The translations under genes were made by a program, and so were the position numbers. Shown here in pieces: positions 25,536 through 38,146 of a stretch of 64,000 nucleotides of DNA; within the stretch, counting starts at the first letter, position 1; every line of letters starts with the position of its first letter. The stretch is taken from the NCBI GenBank assembly GCA_029706075.1, contig JAINUG010000228.1:868001-932000 (forward strand), written 5' to 3'. Source of the stretch: Aldrovandia affinis. Lineage: Eukaryota > Chordata > Actinopteri > Notacanthiformes > Halosauridae. The notes beneath the pieces were generated by a model. The model was not told the DNA's origin. It worked only from the letters and a program-made list of their open reading frames with translations, and did no database searches.

Positions 25536-28388
25536 TGTGTGTGCTTTAGGCTGAAAACTAAGTTGGACAAGTAATGGAAATGGTTTCCCAGGCTCAGGCT
25601 CAAAGGTCTCCTGACCTTTCATTATGACCTCTGTACAAGCTTAGTAATTAAATAAATTAATAAAAATAGCAGCATTCAAAAGAAGGCTAGCATTTTGTGT
25701 TTAAATGCATGAACAGCTGCTGTGGTTATGCAGGCTTTTACTGCACTGTAAATTCAATGTGGTGCATGCCAACATTGCAGTACCTTTGTTCTTGCACATA
25801 AGCAAAACAAGCAGATCGGTCCACTCTCAGCCCACAGTAAGCCACTACTGTACACCTCCCAGTTCAAAATAAGCATGTTTCTACTCCAAGAAAACACTAG
25901 AATGTCCTTTACACAATTAATTTCCACCCACACTTCAACAATGCACTTATTTTCAGTATGAATGTATTCATGCTGAAAATAATAAGCAACATAAGTGAAT
26001 AGGCGTTATCTATGATTGTGCAGATCTTTATCTAGTTCTAGATCGAGAAATTGTTATGTGTTGCACACAGATTCTGAAATATCATAAAAAAAGGGTTACA
26101 CAACAAAATGTTACTTAATTATGTCACAGAAGCACTACTGCAGCATTTACAGTCAAATATTTAGTTCTGTGTATTCTGACATTTGAGATACTTTTTGTAT
26201 TTGGTGTCTCCAGTTGTTTAAACGAATTTAATTTAAAACAGAGTAAAGCAGTCTCAATGTTGGAGAACGAGCTGTTTCTCGGTAAACACCTGTCATAGTT
26301 CCGATTCGGAATGTGTCAGTCACTGGAATTTCCCGTAACAGTAAATTAAGATTGAAAACACATTTCCTTTTAAGTACTATTTTATCAAGACATACTTCAG
26401 AGCCCAGCCCATAAACTAATGCCCTGGATGCGATCAAAGCCGACATTAAGTTAGCGTAATTGGTTTTGTGCTTCGATTTGGCATCTTGTTTCCTGAAAGT
26501 AAATACTGAGTAATGCAATGCATGGGCAAATATCACATTATAAAACAGGTGACCACTGCAATGAGAGCACTGGCTGGCAAGTCCACCTGCACAGTGAAGT
26601 GGTCAGCCGGCTGTGACCACAAAGACAACAATGATATTGTTTATTATTATTTTTTAATTATTCTCAGGTTGAAGCTATTTAGTGCTGTCAGGTTAAATTG
26701 ATTGTGGCAATAGATTGGTCTCATTTAGTAGGACCGACAGGATTCACAGACATGCTAAGCTCAACAACCATGTCGCTCATCCTTTACACAATTTCCAAGT
26801 ATTGGAAGGGCGGAAAAACTTAAATTGGCAAGGCTTTACTAAATTGGGTTCTCATATCTCTGAAGAGTCCGATTTTTATGATAATCACATTAAAGAAGTT
26901 GGTATTTCAGACCTTCCTGAATAAAGATTGTCCCTATGCAAAATATAAAAAAAGTACCAAGTATCTGTATTTCTAAAATGTACTGTACACAGCACTCTAT
27001 TCTTAATAGATATGGATTGGTCTTGACTGGTGATAATTTCTCCCATCTGGGTAAAAAGGCAACACTAAAATAGAACCAGTGATCCCTAAAATACCAATGG
27101 TCATCTGCTGTCCTTTTCTGTGAGTCAAATAATAGGATTTTAACAAACCTTTAAACATGTTCTCATTTATCCTGTCACTGCATTGGTTTCAGTACTACAG
27201 GGCCTATATATATTTTTTCTTTTTATATCCTTAATAAAAATAGGCTTCATGCGTTCTGAACACCATAAAGGCACAGGAATCTCATTTCACAGCAGGAGAC
27301 CTTTTTTCTTTCCTTCTCAGTCTTTCTGTCTTCAGCGCTCTACTTAAACACCTTTTGATCTTTCAGGCAGAGCGTTCCCATAAAGTATAATGATGGACCG
27401 TGCCAGCAGTTCTTAGCGCTGAAGCCCATTCCTCAACAACACAAGAGTTAGTTTTGGATCACCAACTCATCTTGTTTTCCTCCTTCAGTTTTTTTTCATT
27501 TCTTCAGGCATCATTTAGAACTTAAATCGTTCAGCTTTTTGTTTGTCTTCTTTTTCACCAAAAGAGGTTGCCTGCTCGCTTTAGTAAAAGCATGATTTTT
27601 CTTTTGTTGTAGATAATTGGTCTGCATTGTTTGCTTAATCTATCAAGCTTAGTCCTATTATTCAAATTTCACACTTTTAAAGTTTACATTCTTGTACAAT
27701 GTTTCCTTTATAAAGACTGCTGCATCTAACTTTCAGACAGGAACATGAGGAAATCTTAATTGGAGCCATGCTATATATACGTGCATAGTATAAAAGTATA
27801 TTACTGTCATTGGAATGTAAGAGAGATTGAAATATGCATAATGTAAAGCTCTACTTAAATCAACATAATTCTTACAATCAAACCAAAAACTGTTGTCTGT
27901 GATTCAATTAGAGAGAAATTGCATTATTCCTATTATCAAAGGAATATTACCACAGCTTCCATGTGGTGTAAGATAAACAATGAGTCTGTAATGGGCACTC
28001 TTTCTAGTTCTACTTAACTTGAGTGCTTTGCATGGGTTATGACCTATCACAGCCCTTTAATGCAACTTTTACTGTATGTAAGCTCTGTTAGTTTCATTGC
28101 CATTTGAAAGAGTTTTATTCCGATTAATTCAATAGAAAATGACAACTCCAACTCAACTCTTAACTGAGGATATTACACTCCAGCACTATTTATCCATGAG
28201 GCCACATGTATTTTCCTTGAAATATTAAAAATAGTTAAACATCCTTTATACATATAATCCATATTGTATTAACATTGCATACATCGTATTTTATTTAGCA
28301 AAGACCAAATTCAGTGGCTCTCAAAGAGATGTTGAACATTGTGGAAGTAAACATGTCGCTAACATCAACATTTGAAACCTTCAACCTA
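25536..28388. other. Intronic tract, nothing recognised
   Basis: AT-rich sequence with scattered short open frames (for example 26228-26536 minus and 26715-26924 plus). None has a recognisable domain, repeat signature or splice context I would defend. Confidence 0.4.
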
Positions 28389-28745
28389 CAGGTAACTGCC
28401 AAAATAAATGAAACACTTGAGTAAACAAATGGTTCTGGTGGCTCGGTTATGGTGTGGGATGCATTTATCTGGCCTATTGTAGGTCCACCCCTTAGAGGGC
28501 AAGGTAAATGCCAATAAATACTGTGATGATCACTTTCATCCTATGGTGATGTATTTCTATCCTGATGGGAGTGGTCTGTTCCAGGATGACAATGCCCCCA
28601 TCCACAGAAAGGGAATTAATGGTTTGATGAGCATGAAACCAATGTATGCCATGGTCATTTCTGTAATCAGATCTCAACCCAACTGAACTCTTATGGAAGA
28701 TTCTGGAGTGGCGCCTGAGACAGCATTTTCCACTACCACATCTAT
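28389..28745 (+). mobile_element. Tc1-like transposon remnant (deleted copy)
   Basis: Starts after TA with terminus CAGGTAACTGCCAAAATAAA, the same end found in reverse at 5880-5915. After about 50 bases it joins the catalytic half of the transposase. GGCTCGGTTATGGTGTGGG corresponds to the usual GSVMVWG region, and FQDDNAPIHR is intact near 28578. The following SPDLNP and PIEHLWEILE region is frame-shifted (ATCTCAACCCAACTGAACTC). No 3' terminal repeat is present. Confidence 0.78.
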
Positions 28746-31700
28746 ATTCCACTATAGTGATGAAAGGATGTGTAAGCAATGCAAGGTGGCACAATATTCT
28801 GTAAGTATAATATAAGATTAAGCGATCGCTCTTTTAGTTAAGCCCCCTCAGGATTTCTCTTCTTTTTATTTATTTATTACGATTTTTTAAAATAGGCACC
28901 AGGTCTGCTGTTTCTCCCAGTGCACTTGCGAAACTCTCAATCCAAATCTCTGCATCTATCTTATCTAATCATTCACACATCCAGCTGGTTGAATACAGTA
29001 ATCATTGCTTCCTGGATCCATGATTCTTGGATGAATGGAACAATATCAGCAGCATTATTGGTCCTGCCTTGTGGCCGAGTGACCACAAATGCAATACACA
29101 CTTTGAGGCTGAATCTGGGATGTCCTTTCTGATGGTCAGACAAGAATGTAGCCAGCACGAGACAGCAATCGACTGTCAAAAGGCCTCCAGCAATATTATA
29201 ACAATAAGTTCTTTGAGTGTGGACACTCAGTTAGAGGTCTTTGTGCATGTTTCTGAACTCTGTCCTGAGGAAAATTAGCTGCTCTGCATGGCAGCCCCCT
29301 CTAACCCCATAATGAGGGGATTATTTTGCCCAAATTAAACTTTTTTTGACTTGTGGGAGGACTGGAGCGGTCAGATGGGTAAGAGAGGAATTCAGGAACA
29401 GCAAATGTTGTTTACTCAGTAACCCCAGACCAGCCTACAGAGGTCTGCAGTGTTACATGACATTCTGTGTGCAGCACTGCAGAGAAGAGAAGAAAATCGC
29501 AGCATTTCCCACATGCTTGTGATTGCAAGTAGCTTTTTTCCCCTCTAGGAATGCATGATAGGAATAATCAATACAAGTTAAAGACATTAATTTATGGACC
29601 ACAAAGTAAATGTGAAATGCAGTTAGAATCACTCTCCACCATCAACTTCTGGCAGCACTATGACAAGCAGGGAAGATGAGGGAACCACAGGGATTTGGCA
29701 CTTTTTGATAAGAGCTTTTATTCAGGAGGAAACAAGTTGAAGAGCTGGACCCAAGAAAACTTTGGCTCCTCCCTGTGGAGATAAATAGGGGTAACGGACC
29801 TTCTGATCAGATTACTGTTCCAAATCAACTGCCATTTAATAAGAGCACATCTATGTAGTATACAGTATTTCAGTCTAAAATTGTCAAAAAATGTATTTCC
29901 TTCTGCATATCGTATCTGAATGTCAAATGCGGCTTTTAGATAGATCACTGAATGATTATAATTTAATCCACGCTACATGGCACACTATGATCTTTGTTCA
30001 GATGAAATTGTGGTTGCAATGAAAGGAGCTTTAAATGATTAAATTGGTCATTATTATGTGTGATTTAAAGGGCTGAGTCGTTTATGAGTCAAAACCCTGG
30101 CTGTTAATGCTGACATTCTCACCCACATCAATGCAGTTCAAAGGACATGATTCCTCCTATATTTATCCCACTTCATACCTTTCACACATGGGAGAGAATG
30201 GACAAACTAAGTAGTGTAACAAGAGGCCATTTACTGTTAATGTAACCAGGTGTTCTTCCCATTGTCTAGGATAAATGGCATGTCTGCCACAACGGACTCA
30301 GCACTGCCAGATTTAGAACGATCGTGGCCTTGGACAGCTCTCCAGATTGCATGGCCTACAGCCAGAGGACGTCACAGAGTTTCTAAGTTTCCATCAAAGC
30401 TCCTGTGGGATCAGTCCCCGGCTGTCCTCTGTACTTTGAGGGATCTTCTATTCTTCATTGTGTGCAAACAGAGGGAGGGGGGGAGAGTCCAAAAAACACA
30501 GAGTCAGGACATGACAATAACAAATGGGATTTATATTTATAATTCATATCACTGATTTATATTGGGGGGGCAACTTTCCTGTGCTCTTAAAAGTCGGGTA
30601 TCAATTAATTCTGACAATGTCAGCATGGGGGTTTGGGGGTGGGGGGGAGATTAACCGTTAACAGCTGTCTGCTGAAACGCTGTCTCCGTGCCCAGCTGTG
30701 GAGCACAAATCAAGTGGTGGCGGTGAACGGCGCCAGCCAAGCGCAGTATTTCCTCTCAGATAAACAGAGCGGTCAGCAGAAGCCAGGGAAACTCTGGAGG
30801 GTAAACGTTTTGACAAAGTGGCCCTCGCTTGCTGGCGCTCTGCAGTCCTGCCCCCTGTACAAACTCCCCTCTGACCCATCCCTGTCCCTCACCTTCCTCT
30901 CCAGCCCCAGCCCCCCTACTCCACCACCACACACCCCTTACCCCCACCTTTCTCACCAGCCTCCCACTTTCCACCCTTCGACCCCCCCTGCTTTCCCCTT
31001 TAATACCCCTTTTACACTGACATAATAACAGAATCATTACCCTGGTTCCCTATTGTTGCATTCTATATGAAATGCGACAACTTCTATATGACTGAACAAA
31101 CAGGGAACTGCAAGAAAGGATCAAAATAATACAATTATTGGGTGTGCAATGCTATGTCCAAAAGAGTGTGGGTCATCTTGTTTACAATCTCTGAACACTC
31201 AATGCAGAACACAAACTAGCCTAAATGTTACAAACTGGCCAATGGTTTTAATTAGCGGATAGCTGGCTTAGTTGTTAATGGAAACACTCATTCTAGACAG
31301 AGCTAGGCTAGAATTTGGATGTGACGTTTATTGAACATGACTTGCAAACCCGAGTCTGATGTAAATGAAGGCAACGCGGTACATTACCGGGTTAGCAGTT
31401 TGGTATAAATGGGCCAAAACCAGGATGAACCTGTCTTTACAGTACCATATTGAACCTGAATGTCTGTGTATAAGGAGTAGTACAGAGAGACTGACACATT
31501 GCAGGACAGAGGCTCACAATTAAAGATACTTATACCTTTTTTTTACCACAAAAGGATTGTTGTAGTGAAATGGAAGCCAAAATAAAAATAAATATATCCC
31601 AAATATATATTTATTATTATTTCTTTTTTTGCCAGGCTAAAATATAAATGTAATTTACTTATTATATAAATATATTAGTAGAAGAAAAATATGCACTCTG

Positions 31701-34700
31701 CATTATTGCAGAAAACAGACCAGACCATTAGTGGTGCCCAGTCTTAAGGCACATAGCCAGTTTACACTGCAAACGTGTTCAAATGTGCACAACAGAGGAA
31801 AGATTGTATATAATTACTCAGAGGAGTAGAAAAACATTTAACAGAGTAGAGTATGGTACTCTATTTCATGTGTTTATACTCATTTGGGTTATACACGCAT
31901 TTATACTGTAACCATGATGGGTACCTTAAGACTGTGTACCACTAATAAACTCTGAACTGTTTTCTTCTGCTGATATATTCAGGCAATAAATAAATACATT
32001 TATATAAAACACTTTCTATTTTGGCCAGACAAAAATAAATGAATAAATAAATTGCATCAAGGATGGAAGTTTGATTTGTCATTCGAGATGAGGGTAACGT
32101 TTTTATTTGGTCTTTAACCCAATATTGAATGCATAAAGTACAGTGCAATACATGCACTCCTGAAATCATTAGAAAAAACAATTTCCCCGTGCTTGAAGAA
32201 CCAGAGCTGAGGCAAACGGCATCTGGATGTGGTGGAAAGTACAGCCCGATCCCCACTTCTCTCCACCGCCTAACAGTGGCTTAGGTCTGCATTGCTGGGA
32301 TCAGCACGAGAGAGAGGATTAGCATGAGAAGGTCTTTAATAATTATACTGGCTTTATCCAAGTCCCTTCCTGCTGGTCCTTTTAATTAAAAAGATAATTT
32401 TTCTCATGGGATTGCGAGCTTTAACATACTTACAGGGTGATTTTAAAAGCTTTTTTTCTTATTCAGCTCAAGAGTAAGACCAGTGCTGCATTATATCAAA
32501 ACTAACCTCACAAGTCTCATAAGATGCCACTCCTTTAAATCATGTTAACCCCTACCTTAATTCATTTTCATTTATGCAAATGAGACTAGAACTGCCTTCT
32601 TTTCATTCTTTTTCCCCTTTTCTTTCTTTGGAAACTAAACGCAAGGGATGAGTTTGCACTGCTGAACAAAAGCTGAAGGAGCAACGCTATCTCCCGTCAT
32701 TACAAGCCATGTGACTGACAGCCGGGTGTGACATAATGAGAGAGATGGTTGCCCTCTCCTCCAACCCCGTTACTAAGGGCTTACTCATCAGTTACGAATC
32801 TTCCCGACAGAGCTCAACCGACCTCTCATGCAGGACCTCCAGGAGGAATGGAAGAATTCACATAGAAAGAATTAATGACTCAAGAGTGACAGCTCAGTGC
32901 ACTCTGCAGCACCCCTAACCTCACATCCATTTGCTGAAGCACCCCTCCCTCCCCTACCCATCAGCCCTTATCGGTCCTGAAAAATTAATTATAAGAACAG
33001 TCAATGTATAATCACTATGCGCTACGTTCAGTAGTGATCTCTCAGATTATCAAGTTTGTGCTAATTCAATAAAATGAAATGACTGCTGGGTGTTTTCGGC
33101 AAGCTGAGAAGGCATATGAAGTCATATGAAGAGAGAGGAGCCGAACAGACTGTTGCAGTGCTAAACAGCACATGAAGCAGCAGATTACTCAACATATCAA
33201 ATGCTTTATTGTTTAACCCATTTGAAATATAAGGGCAATCACAACCTCACTGCCTTCTCCAGTATAACAGGAATTACGTTTGATCTGTCCATTCCTACCA
33301 CTGTTTGAAATGTCCAGCTCTGTTGCCATCCTGCAGTGAGAGACCCTGTGGGACACAAAGAGCGTAAATAAACTGAAAAAAAGCTTCCATTTTGTCTGAT
33401 GCTCCACTGAGTGTAAAAAACCCAACCTCAGGAGTAAGTAATATTTCAAAAACGTAATCACTCAGACTTAAACAAAAAGTGTGGCAATTAAGACAAAAAA
33501 TGTTCATATTATAATATTATGGTCTCACTTCTATTCATCAGAATCTACACTTCTTATTTCACAACAAAATACAAGGGATGTATATATATCCATTTAATTT
33601 ATATATATTTCATTTAATCTATATAAAATGAAAATAAGTCTGGTGAATATGCTTAAAGACAATAGTATTTTTGGGCAGGTAAAGTGCAAGCAGGATATTT
33701 CTTTGCTTTGTTCATCTTTGAAATAAAGAATAATCGTAAATTGTTTTGAACATTTTTTCCATAATGAAAGAGATTAAGGAGTTCATTAAGTTCTGATTAA
33801 ATCACCCTTTTGTGGCTTCACCCATCTCTCACGTTAAATCACAAAGACAGAGTCTATAAGTTAGCCGTATAAAAACTAGCCTTGTATTTACCACAAGAAA
33901 GAATGTTTACAAAGTGATGCAAGGAAGCCCAAATTCTCATTGCTTTCCGTGATAAAGCCCCCTGAAAGGCAAGCAAACACAGTGGCCGTCGGCCCAAAAA
34001 CTGGCATAATTTACATAAAAACATTCAGCCCTTTGTCCATGTCAATATTGGCACCCAAGCACTGCAAAAAGTAAAAAAAGTAAAGAAATGTGACTGTATC
34101 TTGAACATCAATTCAAAATCTTCTGTCAGATTTCACATTGAGTTTTAAGAAGTGCAGACTGATAATGCTTATTCAATTTTAAGGCCTGTCATAAACACCG
34201 TGACTGCCTCCCTTTTTGACTGTGACTGTTCTTTTAGACTTTTTTATGCCCATCGCAAACTCGTGTTTTGTATGTATTTATTCAGGTATTTATCAACACA
34301 TGTAAAAACATATTTAATTCAACCTCTGTGTGTGTATTTCTACACACAGGGATTCAAATAGGCTTTATAAGCGTGAAAAATATGCTGCCGTTCTCTTTGT
34401 GTCTCGCACACGCACAAATACGCACACACATGCACACAAGTTTTCTCTAGTCACTGTAGCAGAGGTCTTCTCTCAAGATTTTAGTTACTGTAACAATACC
34501 AGGCAAATGCGGCTGGAGTTGGCTAAAAACAAGTCAAGCAGTACTCCACCATTAGTGCAGGTGAAAACAATGAATTCTGATGTGATTCCCAGATAGTTAT
34601 TTCATTTTGCTCGTTTTTGCATTTATTTTGCTGCAAGACATGGTCTGACAGGAACATAAGATGACAAAAATATGTGATACTGAGCTGGAAATGCACAGCG

Positions 34701-35146
34701 GAGTGTACCAGTCATGGCAAACAGAACTTGTGCATCAACATTAATTGAAGGATCCACGCTTCTGTGATTGTGTCATCTGAAATTCAAATAAATCAACCGG
34801 CGAACAGGTAGCTCCAGTCCAGACTGCTCTAGAGTAATTTGTCTTGGTAAGTAAGCATCCGTCCCCTGCTTTAGCCTAACGTCAACCAACAGAACCGGTA
34901 GTTTGAGCAAGCCACAGACACAATTTGGAAACAAACAAGTTATCTAAACAAGCAACATTTAGGGAGACCTAACTCAAAGCTAACTCATGCCAGAGTCAGG
35001 TCAGACAAAATAAAAAAGACAAAGATTTTATTTATTTATTTTAAATAGACACTTAAGTCTACATAGCAAGAACTTAACCCTCCTTATAAACTACAGTTTT
35101 TTATACATGAAATATATTGAAAAATATTGAACTTTTAATAACACTA
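28746..35146. other. Intronic tract with one pyrimidine-rich run
   Basis: No gene or known repeat recognised. At 30840-31016 the plus strand is strongly C/T-rich with many CCCC runs, which opens frames on both strands (30633-31025 and 30756-31037) that look like composition artefacts. A G run lies at about 30566-30572 and another near 30640-30648. Confidence 0.4.
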
Positions 35147-35577
35147 TGTGGAAGGTGTCTGTCCAGGCAGGGGAATCAGGGTGATTAACGGCCATGCCTA
35201 CTGGCAGGGCAGCTAGGGCAAACAGCTGTGCAGTATCATCTAATTGTACCTGTGTGCTTAAAACTGCTCTGCTACCTCAGTAGGTGGCTGGACCATGGGA
35301 GCGGAAAGTCTGAGAGTGAGGAAAAGAGTATACTGTTTAGTGTTTTGCTAAAAGGTGGTTTACATTTAGTTTATTATTTTAGTTTATTATTTGTGACGGG
35401 AACCCGCGAGGGGGGTGGCTGAAGATCCTTTTGTTCTATATTTGTCTGTGCTCACTCTCTCTCTCCCTGTCTCTGTATGAGGGAGACCAATAAAATCCCA
35501 ACCTGCAGACAAAAAAATACAATCCCTGCATCCTGCTATTGTGTTCCTCCCCTGGTTTTGTCACATGGTGTGTGACA
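35147..35577 (+). repeat. Gypsy 5' LTR
   Basis: 431 bp, from TGTGGAAGGTGTC to GTGTGACA (TG...CA ends). It carries a polyadenylation signal AATAAA at 35489-35494. It aligns along its whole length with the 3' copy and keeps the uninterrupted site GTGCTTAAAACTGC at 35254-35267, which shows the pre-insertion state of the piggyBac target in the other LTR. Confidence 0.88.
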
Positions 35578-35580
35578 TTT

Positions 35581-35598
35581 TGGTGCCAAAACCCGAGA
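35581..35598 (+). other. Primer-binding site of the gypsy element
   Basis: TGGTGCCAAAACCCGAGA starts three bases after the LTR. It begins with TGG, as needed to pair with the CCA end of a tRNA, and resembles the TGGTGCCGAAACCCGGGA-type sites of fish gypsy elements. I have not assigned the tRNA. Confidence 0.7.
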
Positions 35599-35622
35599 CA
35601 GAACAGTACCCCATTGATTTTC

Positions 35623-35960
35623 ATGGTGGACTCCCCCCTCTCCCAGATGGTTAGCCAGCTGGCTGTAATGCAGGAGTTCCTCGCAGGAACAACATCGGCA
35701 TGTGCTGCAAGCCATCACAGCATGACATGCAGTAGACAGAGCCGTCCTCCTGAAGGCAAAGGAGGCTTCCCCCACTCTAACGCTGGTCCAGTCCGACGAC
35801 CCAGAGGTGTTCATGGTTCTCTTTGAGAGAACAGCTGGTTCATGACTGAGTGGGTGCTACAGCTCATACCGCTTCTCTCAAAAGAGAGCCAGGTAGCGGC
35901 CCACAATGTGCTGGGCAGCGCTGTGGTTGACTATCCAAGCCTCCGGCCCACCACCTTGAA
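35623..35960 (+). pseudogene. Gypsy gag remnant
   Basis: An ATG at 35623 opens MVDSPLSQMVSQLAVMQEFL, a gag-type N-terminal coiled region. A shifted frame then gives DDPEVFMVLFERT near 35788-35826, a hallmark of the capsid N-terminal part in fish gypsy elements. Frame changes and stops follow. No nucleocapsid zinc knuckle was seen, and the sequence from about 35960 to 36140 is not recognisable. Confidence 0.65.
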
Positions 35961-36147
35961 ATGAGTGGGGTTGAAGCCAGAGGGACACCGCTAGCAACTT
36001 CAGAAGTCCCGGTTTTAAAATGTCGGTCATCCCTATGCCCAGCAGCTCCTCAACTCTTGCAGGTAATGGCTGCAGCCAGAGGTCCAGCGACTTGGAGGGC
36101 TGAAAAGCCCCACTTTTCCCCCTTCCTCAAGACCCCAATCTTCCTGT

Positions 36148-36605
36148 CTTGACCTACTGTTTGCCATCAAAGAGGTTCCCCAAGCCTCCACAAGGGTTTT
36201 CCCTTTTGAATTGTTGTATGGATGCTGACCCAGGGGCATTTTGGACCTAAGGGAAGCTTAGGAGGAAAGTCCTAGCCCCAGTAAAAACTAAGTACAATAC
36301 ATCTTGAATCTGCAAGCAAAGCTGCACTCACTCGGTCAAATTGCATACAAACATTTGCACTAGGCCCAGGAACAATAGAGACAGCAATATGACAGGGGGG
36401 CACAATTGCCAATATTTCAACCAGGAGATAAGGTCCTTGTATTGCTCCCTATGTCTGCATCTAAATTGCTTGCAAACTGGCAAGGACCCTTTGAGGTAAT
36501 ATAATAATAATATGGTCACATGGAGAGTGAGGGATGTAAACTACAAAGTAATTTGTTCTGAGAGGGAAGATGCACGTCAAATATACCACCTTAACTTGCT
36601 AAAAC
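36148..36605 (+). pseudogene. Gypsy integrase C-terminal remnant
   Basis: LLFAIKEVPQAST and FPFELLYG (36150-36225) match the end of the integrase core. PGDKVLVLLP (from about 36421) and KLLANWQGPFEV (from about 36465) match the GPF/Y module, and IYHLNLLKLW (near 36578) the usual end. At least two stops and one shift break the frame. The zinc finger and DDE core are absent. The position upstream of RT is the informative point. Confidence 0.8.
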
Positions 36606-37191
36606 TGTGGAGGGTGGTAGACCCTGTCTCGTTCGCTATGCCAGAAGTTGTGCAAGATGAGCTGGGGCCGGAAACACTAAATTACATAGCTAATCTTCCA
36701 GTTCCCATTGCTAGTCTTCTTATGCTGGGACAGCAGGCAGAGGTGGCACAGTTGAAACAGTCTTTTTCTGATGTGTTTTCTCCCTTGCCAGGCCGAACTG
36801 GCATAGTGAAACACCATATACAAACCCCGCCAGGCACTGTAGTTCGGAACCAGCTATATCGGTTGCCTAAAACAATATGATCTGAGAAAAAGTTGGTTCA
36901 GGAAGAATTGGCGAAAATGCTAGACATGGGAGTGATGAAGAAGTCATACAGTGACTTGACTCGAGGTCTTGTCCCCAAGCCTGATGGGTCTGTTCAATTC
37001 TGTGAGGTCTATAGAGAGGTAAACACAGTTTTGAAATGTGATGCTTATCCAATGCCCTGGGTTGCTGGATCAGTTGGGCGCTGCTCACTTTTATTCAACA
37101 GTGGATTTAACTAAGGGTTACTGGCAGATTACAAGCAAGCATCTCCAGCATCGAAGGAAAAATCAGCTTTCTCTACTACATTCGGTTTACA

Positions 37192-37523
37192 TTTACATTT
37201 ACATTATAAGCATTTAGCAGATGTTCTTATGCAGAGCGACTTACATGATGTGCATTAACCCATTCAGACCTAAAATGCCTGCTAAAAACGCCTATTAAAA
37301 CCTAAGCAATTATTCTACACAACCTCTTAAAACCTGAGGGTTTTCTGGAAAAAATTTCAAAAAAAAAAGCCGACACCAACGTGCACTTCATTTCCCCCAC
37401 GTCTATTTCAGCGAATCACAGCGCATTTCATTAATCGCAAAATCGAAGCGACCTAAACGTCACTCCAGGTCTTAATGGGTTAATACATGTTAAGAACAAT
37501 CATAGTTTGCGCAAGAGATCATT
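37192..37523 (-). mobile_element. L2-type LINE 3' tail inserted in gypsy pol
   Basis: Reverse-orientation L2 3' UTR: TTTACATTTACATT repeats, then the complement of the GTAAGTCGCTCTG tail, then sequence matching the complement of 63600-63680. It is flanked by an 8-bp target duplication GGTTTACA (37184-37191 and 37524-37531). It interrupts the RT frame of the gypsy element between FGL and HPF. It carries a TTAA-flanked MITE. Confidence 0.85.
37259..37479. mobile_element. TTAA-flanked piggyBac-like MITE
   Basis: A 221-bp element with TTAA at 37255-37258 and 37480-37483. Terminal inverted repeats CCCATTCAGACCT and CCCATTAAGACCT agree at 12 of 13 positions. The host L2 sequence normally reads GTGCATTAATACATG at this point, as the LINE copy near 63660 does in complement, so the insertion used a TTAA already in the LINE. 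TTAA duplication and CCC termini fit piggyBac. It has no coding frame. Confidence 0.85.
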
Positions 37524-37754
37524 GGTTTACACCCATTTCTGACCTTACCATTCGGATTGAATGGGGCTCCAGCCACTTTCCAATGGCAAAAAGCAAGTGA
37601 GATCATTTTTGGGACTGGCTAATTACTATCACAGATTTATTCCTGAATTCTCAGCCCTGGAAAGTCCCATGACTGATCTCACCTGAGAGGGAACCTCAGA
37701 TCCAGTCCAGTGGACAGAGCAGTGCCAGGTGGCATTTCTGGAAACTAAAGCAAC

Positions 37755-38132
37755 TCTATGTGATAGCCAATATTGTTGATTAGCTCTGATCTCTCCCTGC
37801 CTTTTGTCTTGCAGACTGATGCCTTGGATAGGGGATTGGGTGCAGTGCTGTCTCAGGAAGCGGAGGGGGAGGAGCGACCGGTGCTCTACATCAGCCAGAA
37901 GCTCTCTCCTAGAGAGCCCTGCAATAGCACAATAGAAAACGAGTGCTTGGCGATGAAGTGAGCCTTCTCTCACTCTCCAGTATTACCTCCTGGGCAAACC
38001 CTTTATCCTGTACTCTGATCATACACCTCTCCAGTAGCTATACAAGATGAAGGACACCAACTCCGAGATCCCCGTTGGTATCTGCGGCTTTTTAGTTTTT
38101 GGGTGGTCCATCAGCCAACCTTGGCTGCATTC
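37755..38132 (+). pseudogene. Gypsy RNase H remnant
   Basis: LQTDALDRGLGAVLSQ (from about 37811), VLYISQKLSPREPCNSTIENECLAMK in outline (37880-37958), and a shifted LGKPFILYSDH-type segment (about 37992-38022) follow the order of the gypsy RNase H domain. One catalytic Asp (TDA) and the Glu of ENECLA are visible. A stop follows at about 37959, and downstream frames are mixed up to the purine tract. No integrase follows, in agreement with integrase lying upstream. Confidence 0.82.
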
Positions 38133-38133
38133 T

Positions 38134-38146
38134 GGTGGTGGAGGGG
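38134..38146 (+). other. Polypurine tract of the gypsy element
   Basis: GGTGGTGGAGGGG lies directly before the TG of the 3' LTR, the expected place for plus-strand priming. Two T residues interrupt an otherwise purine tract. Confidence 0.6.

Larger units (their letters stand above)
36606..37710 (+). pseudogene. Gypsy reverse transcriptase remnant
   Basis: After a linker with FSDVFSPLPGRTGIVKHHIQ (near 36766) the RT follows: LYRLPK (about 36855), LVPKPDGSVQF (from about 36969), DAYPMP (about 37042), and motif A STVDLTKGYWQI (about 37093). An L2 insertion then interrupts it at 37192. The frame picks up after the insert with LPFGLNGAPATF (about 37548). Sequence jumps from there straight to QVRSFLGLANYYHRFIPEFS (about 37597), so the YXDD catalytic loop and the thumb are deleted. 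Several stops and frame changes occur. Confidence 0.85.

Noticed and set aside
30633..31037. Pro/Ser-rich 130-codon frame and the opposite 93-codon frame
   Set aside because: Low-complexity C/T-rich DNA; no domain and no conservation evidence.
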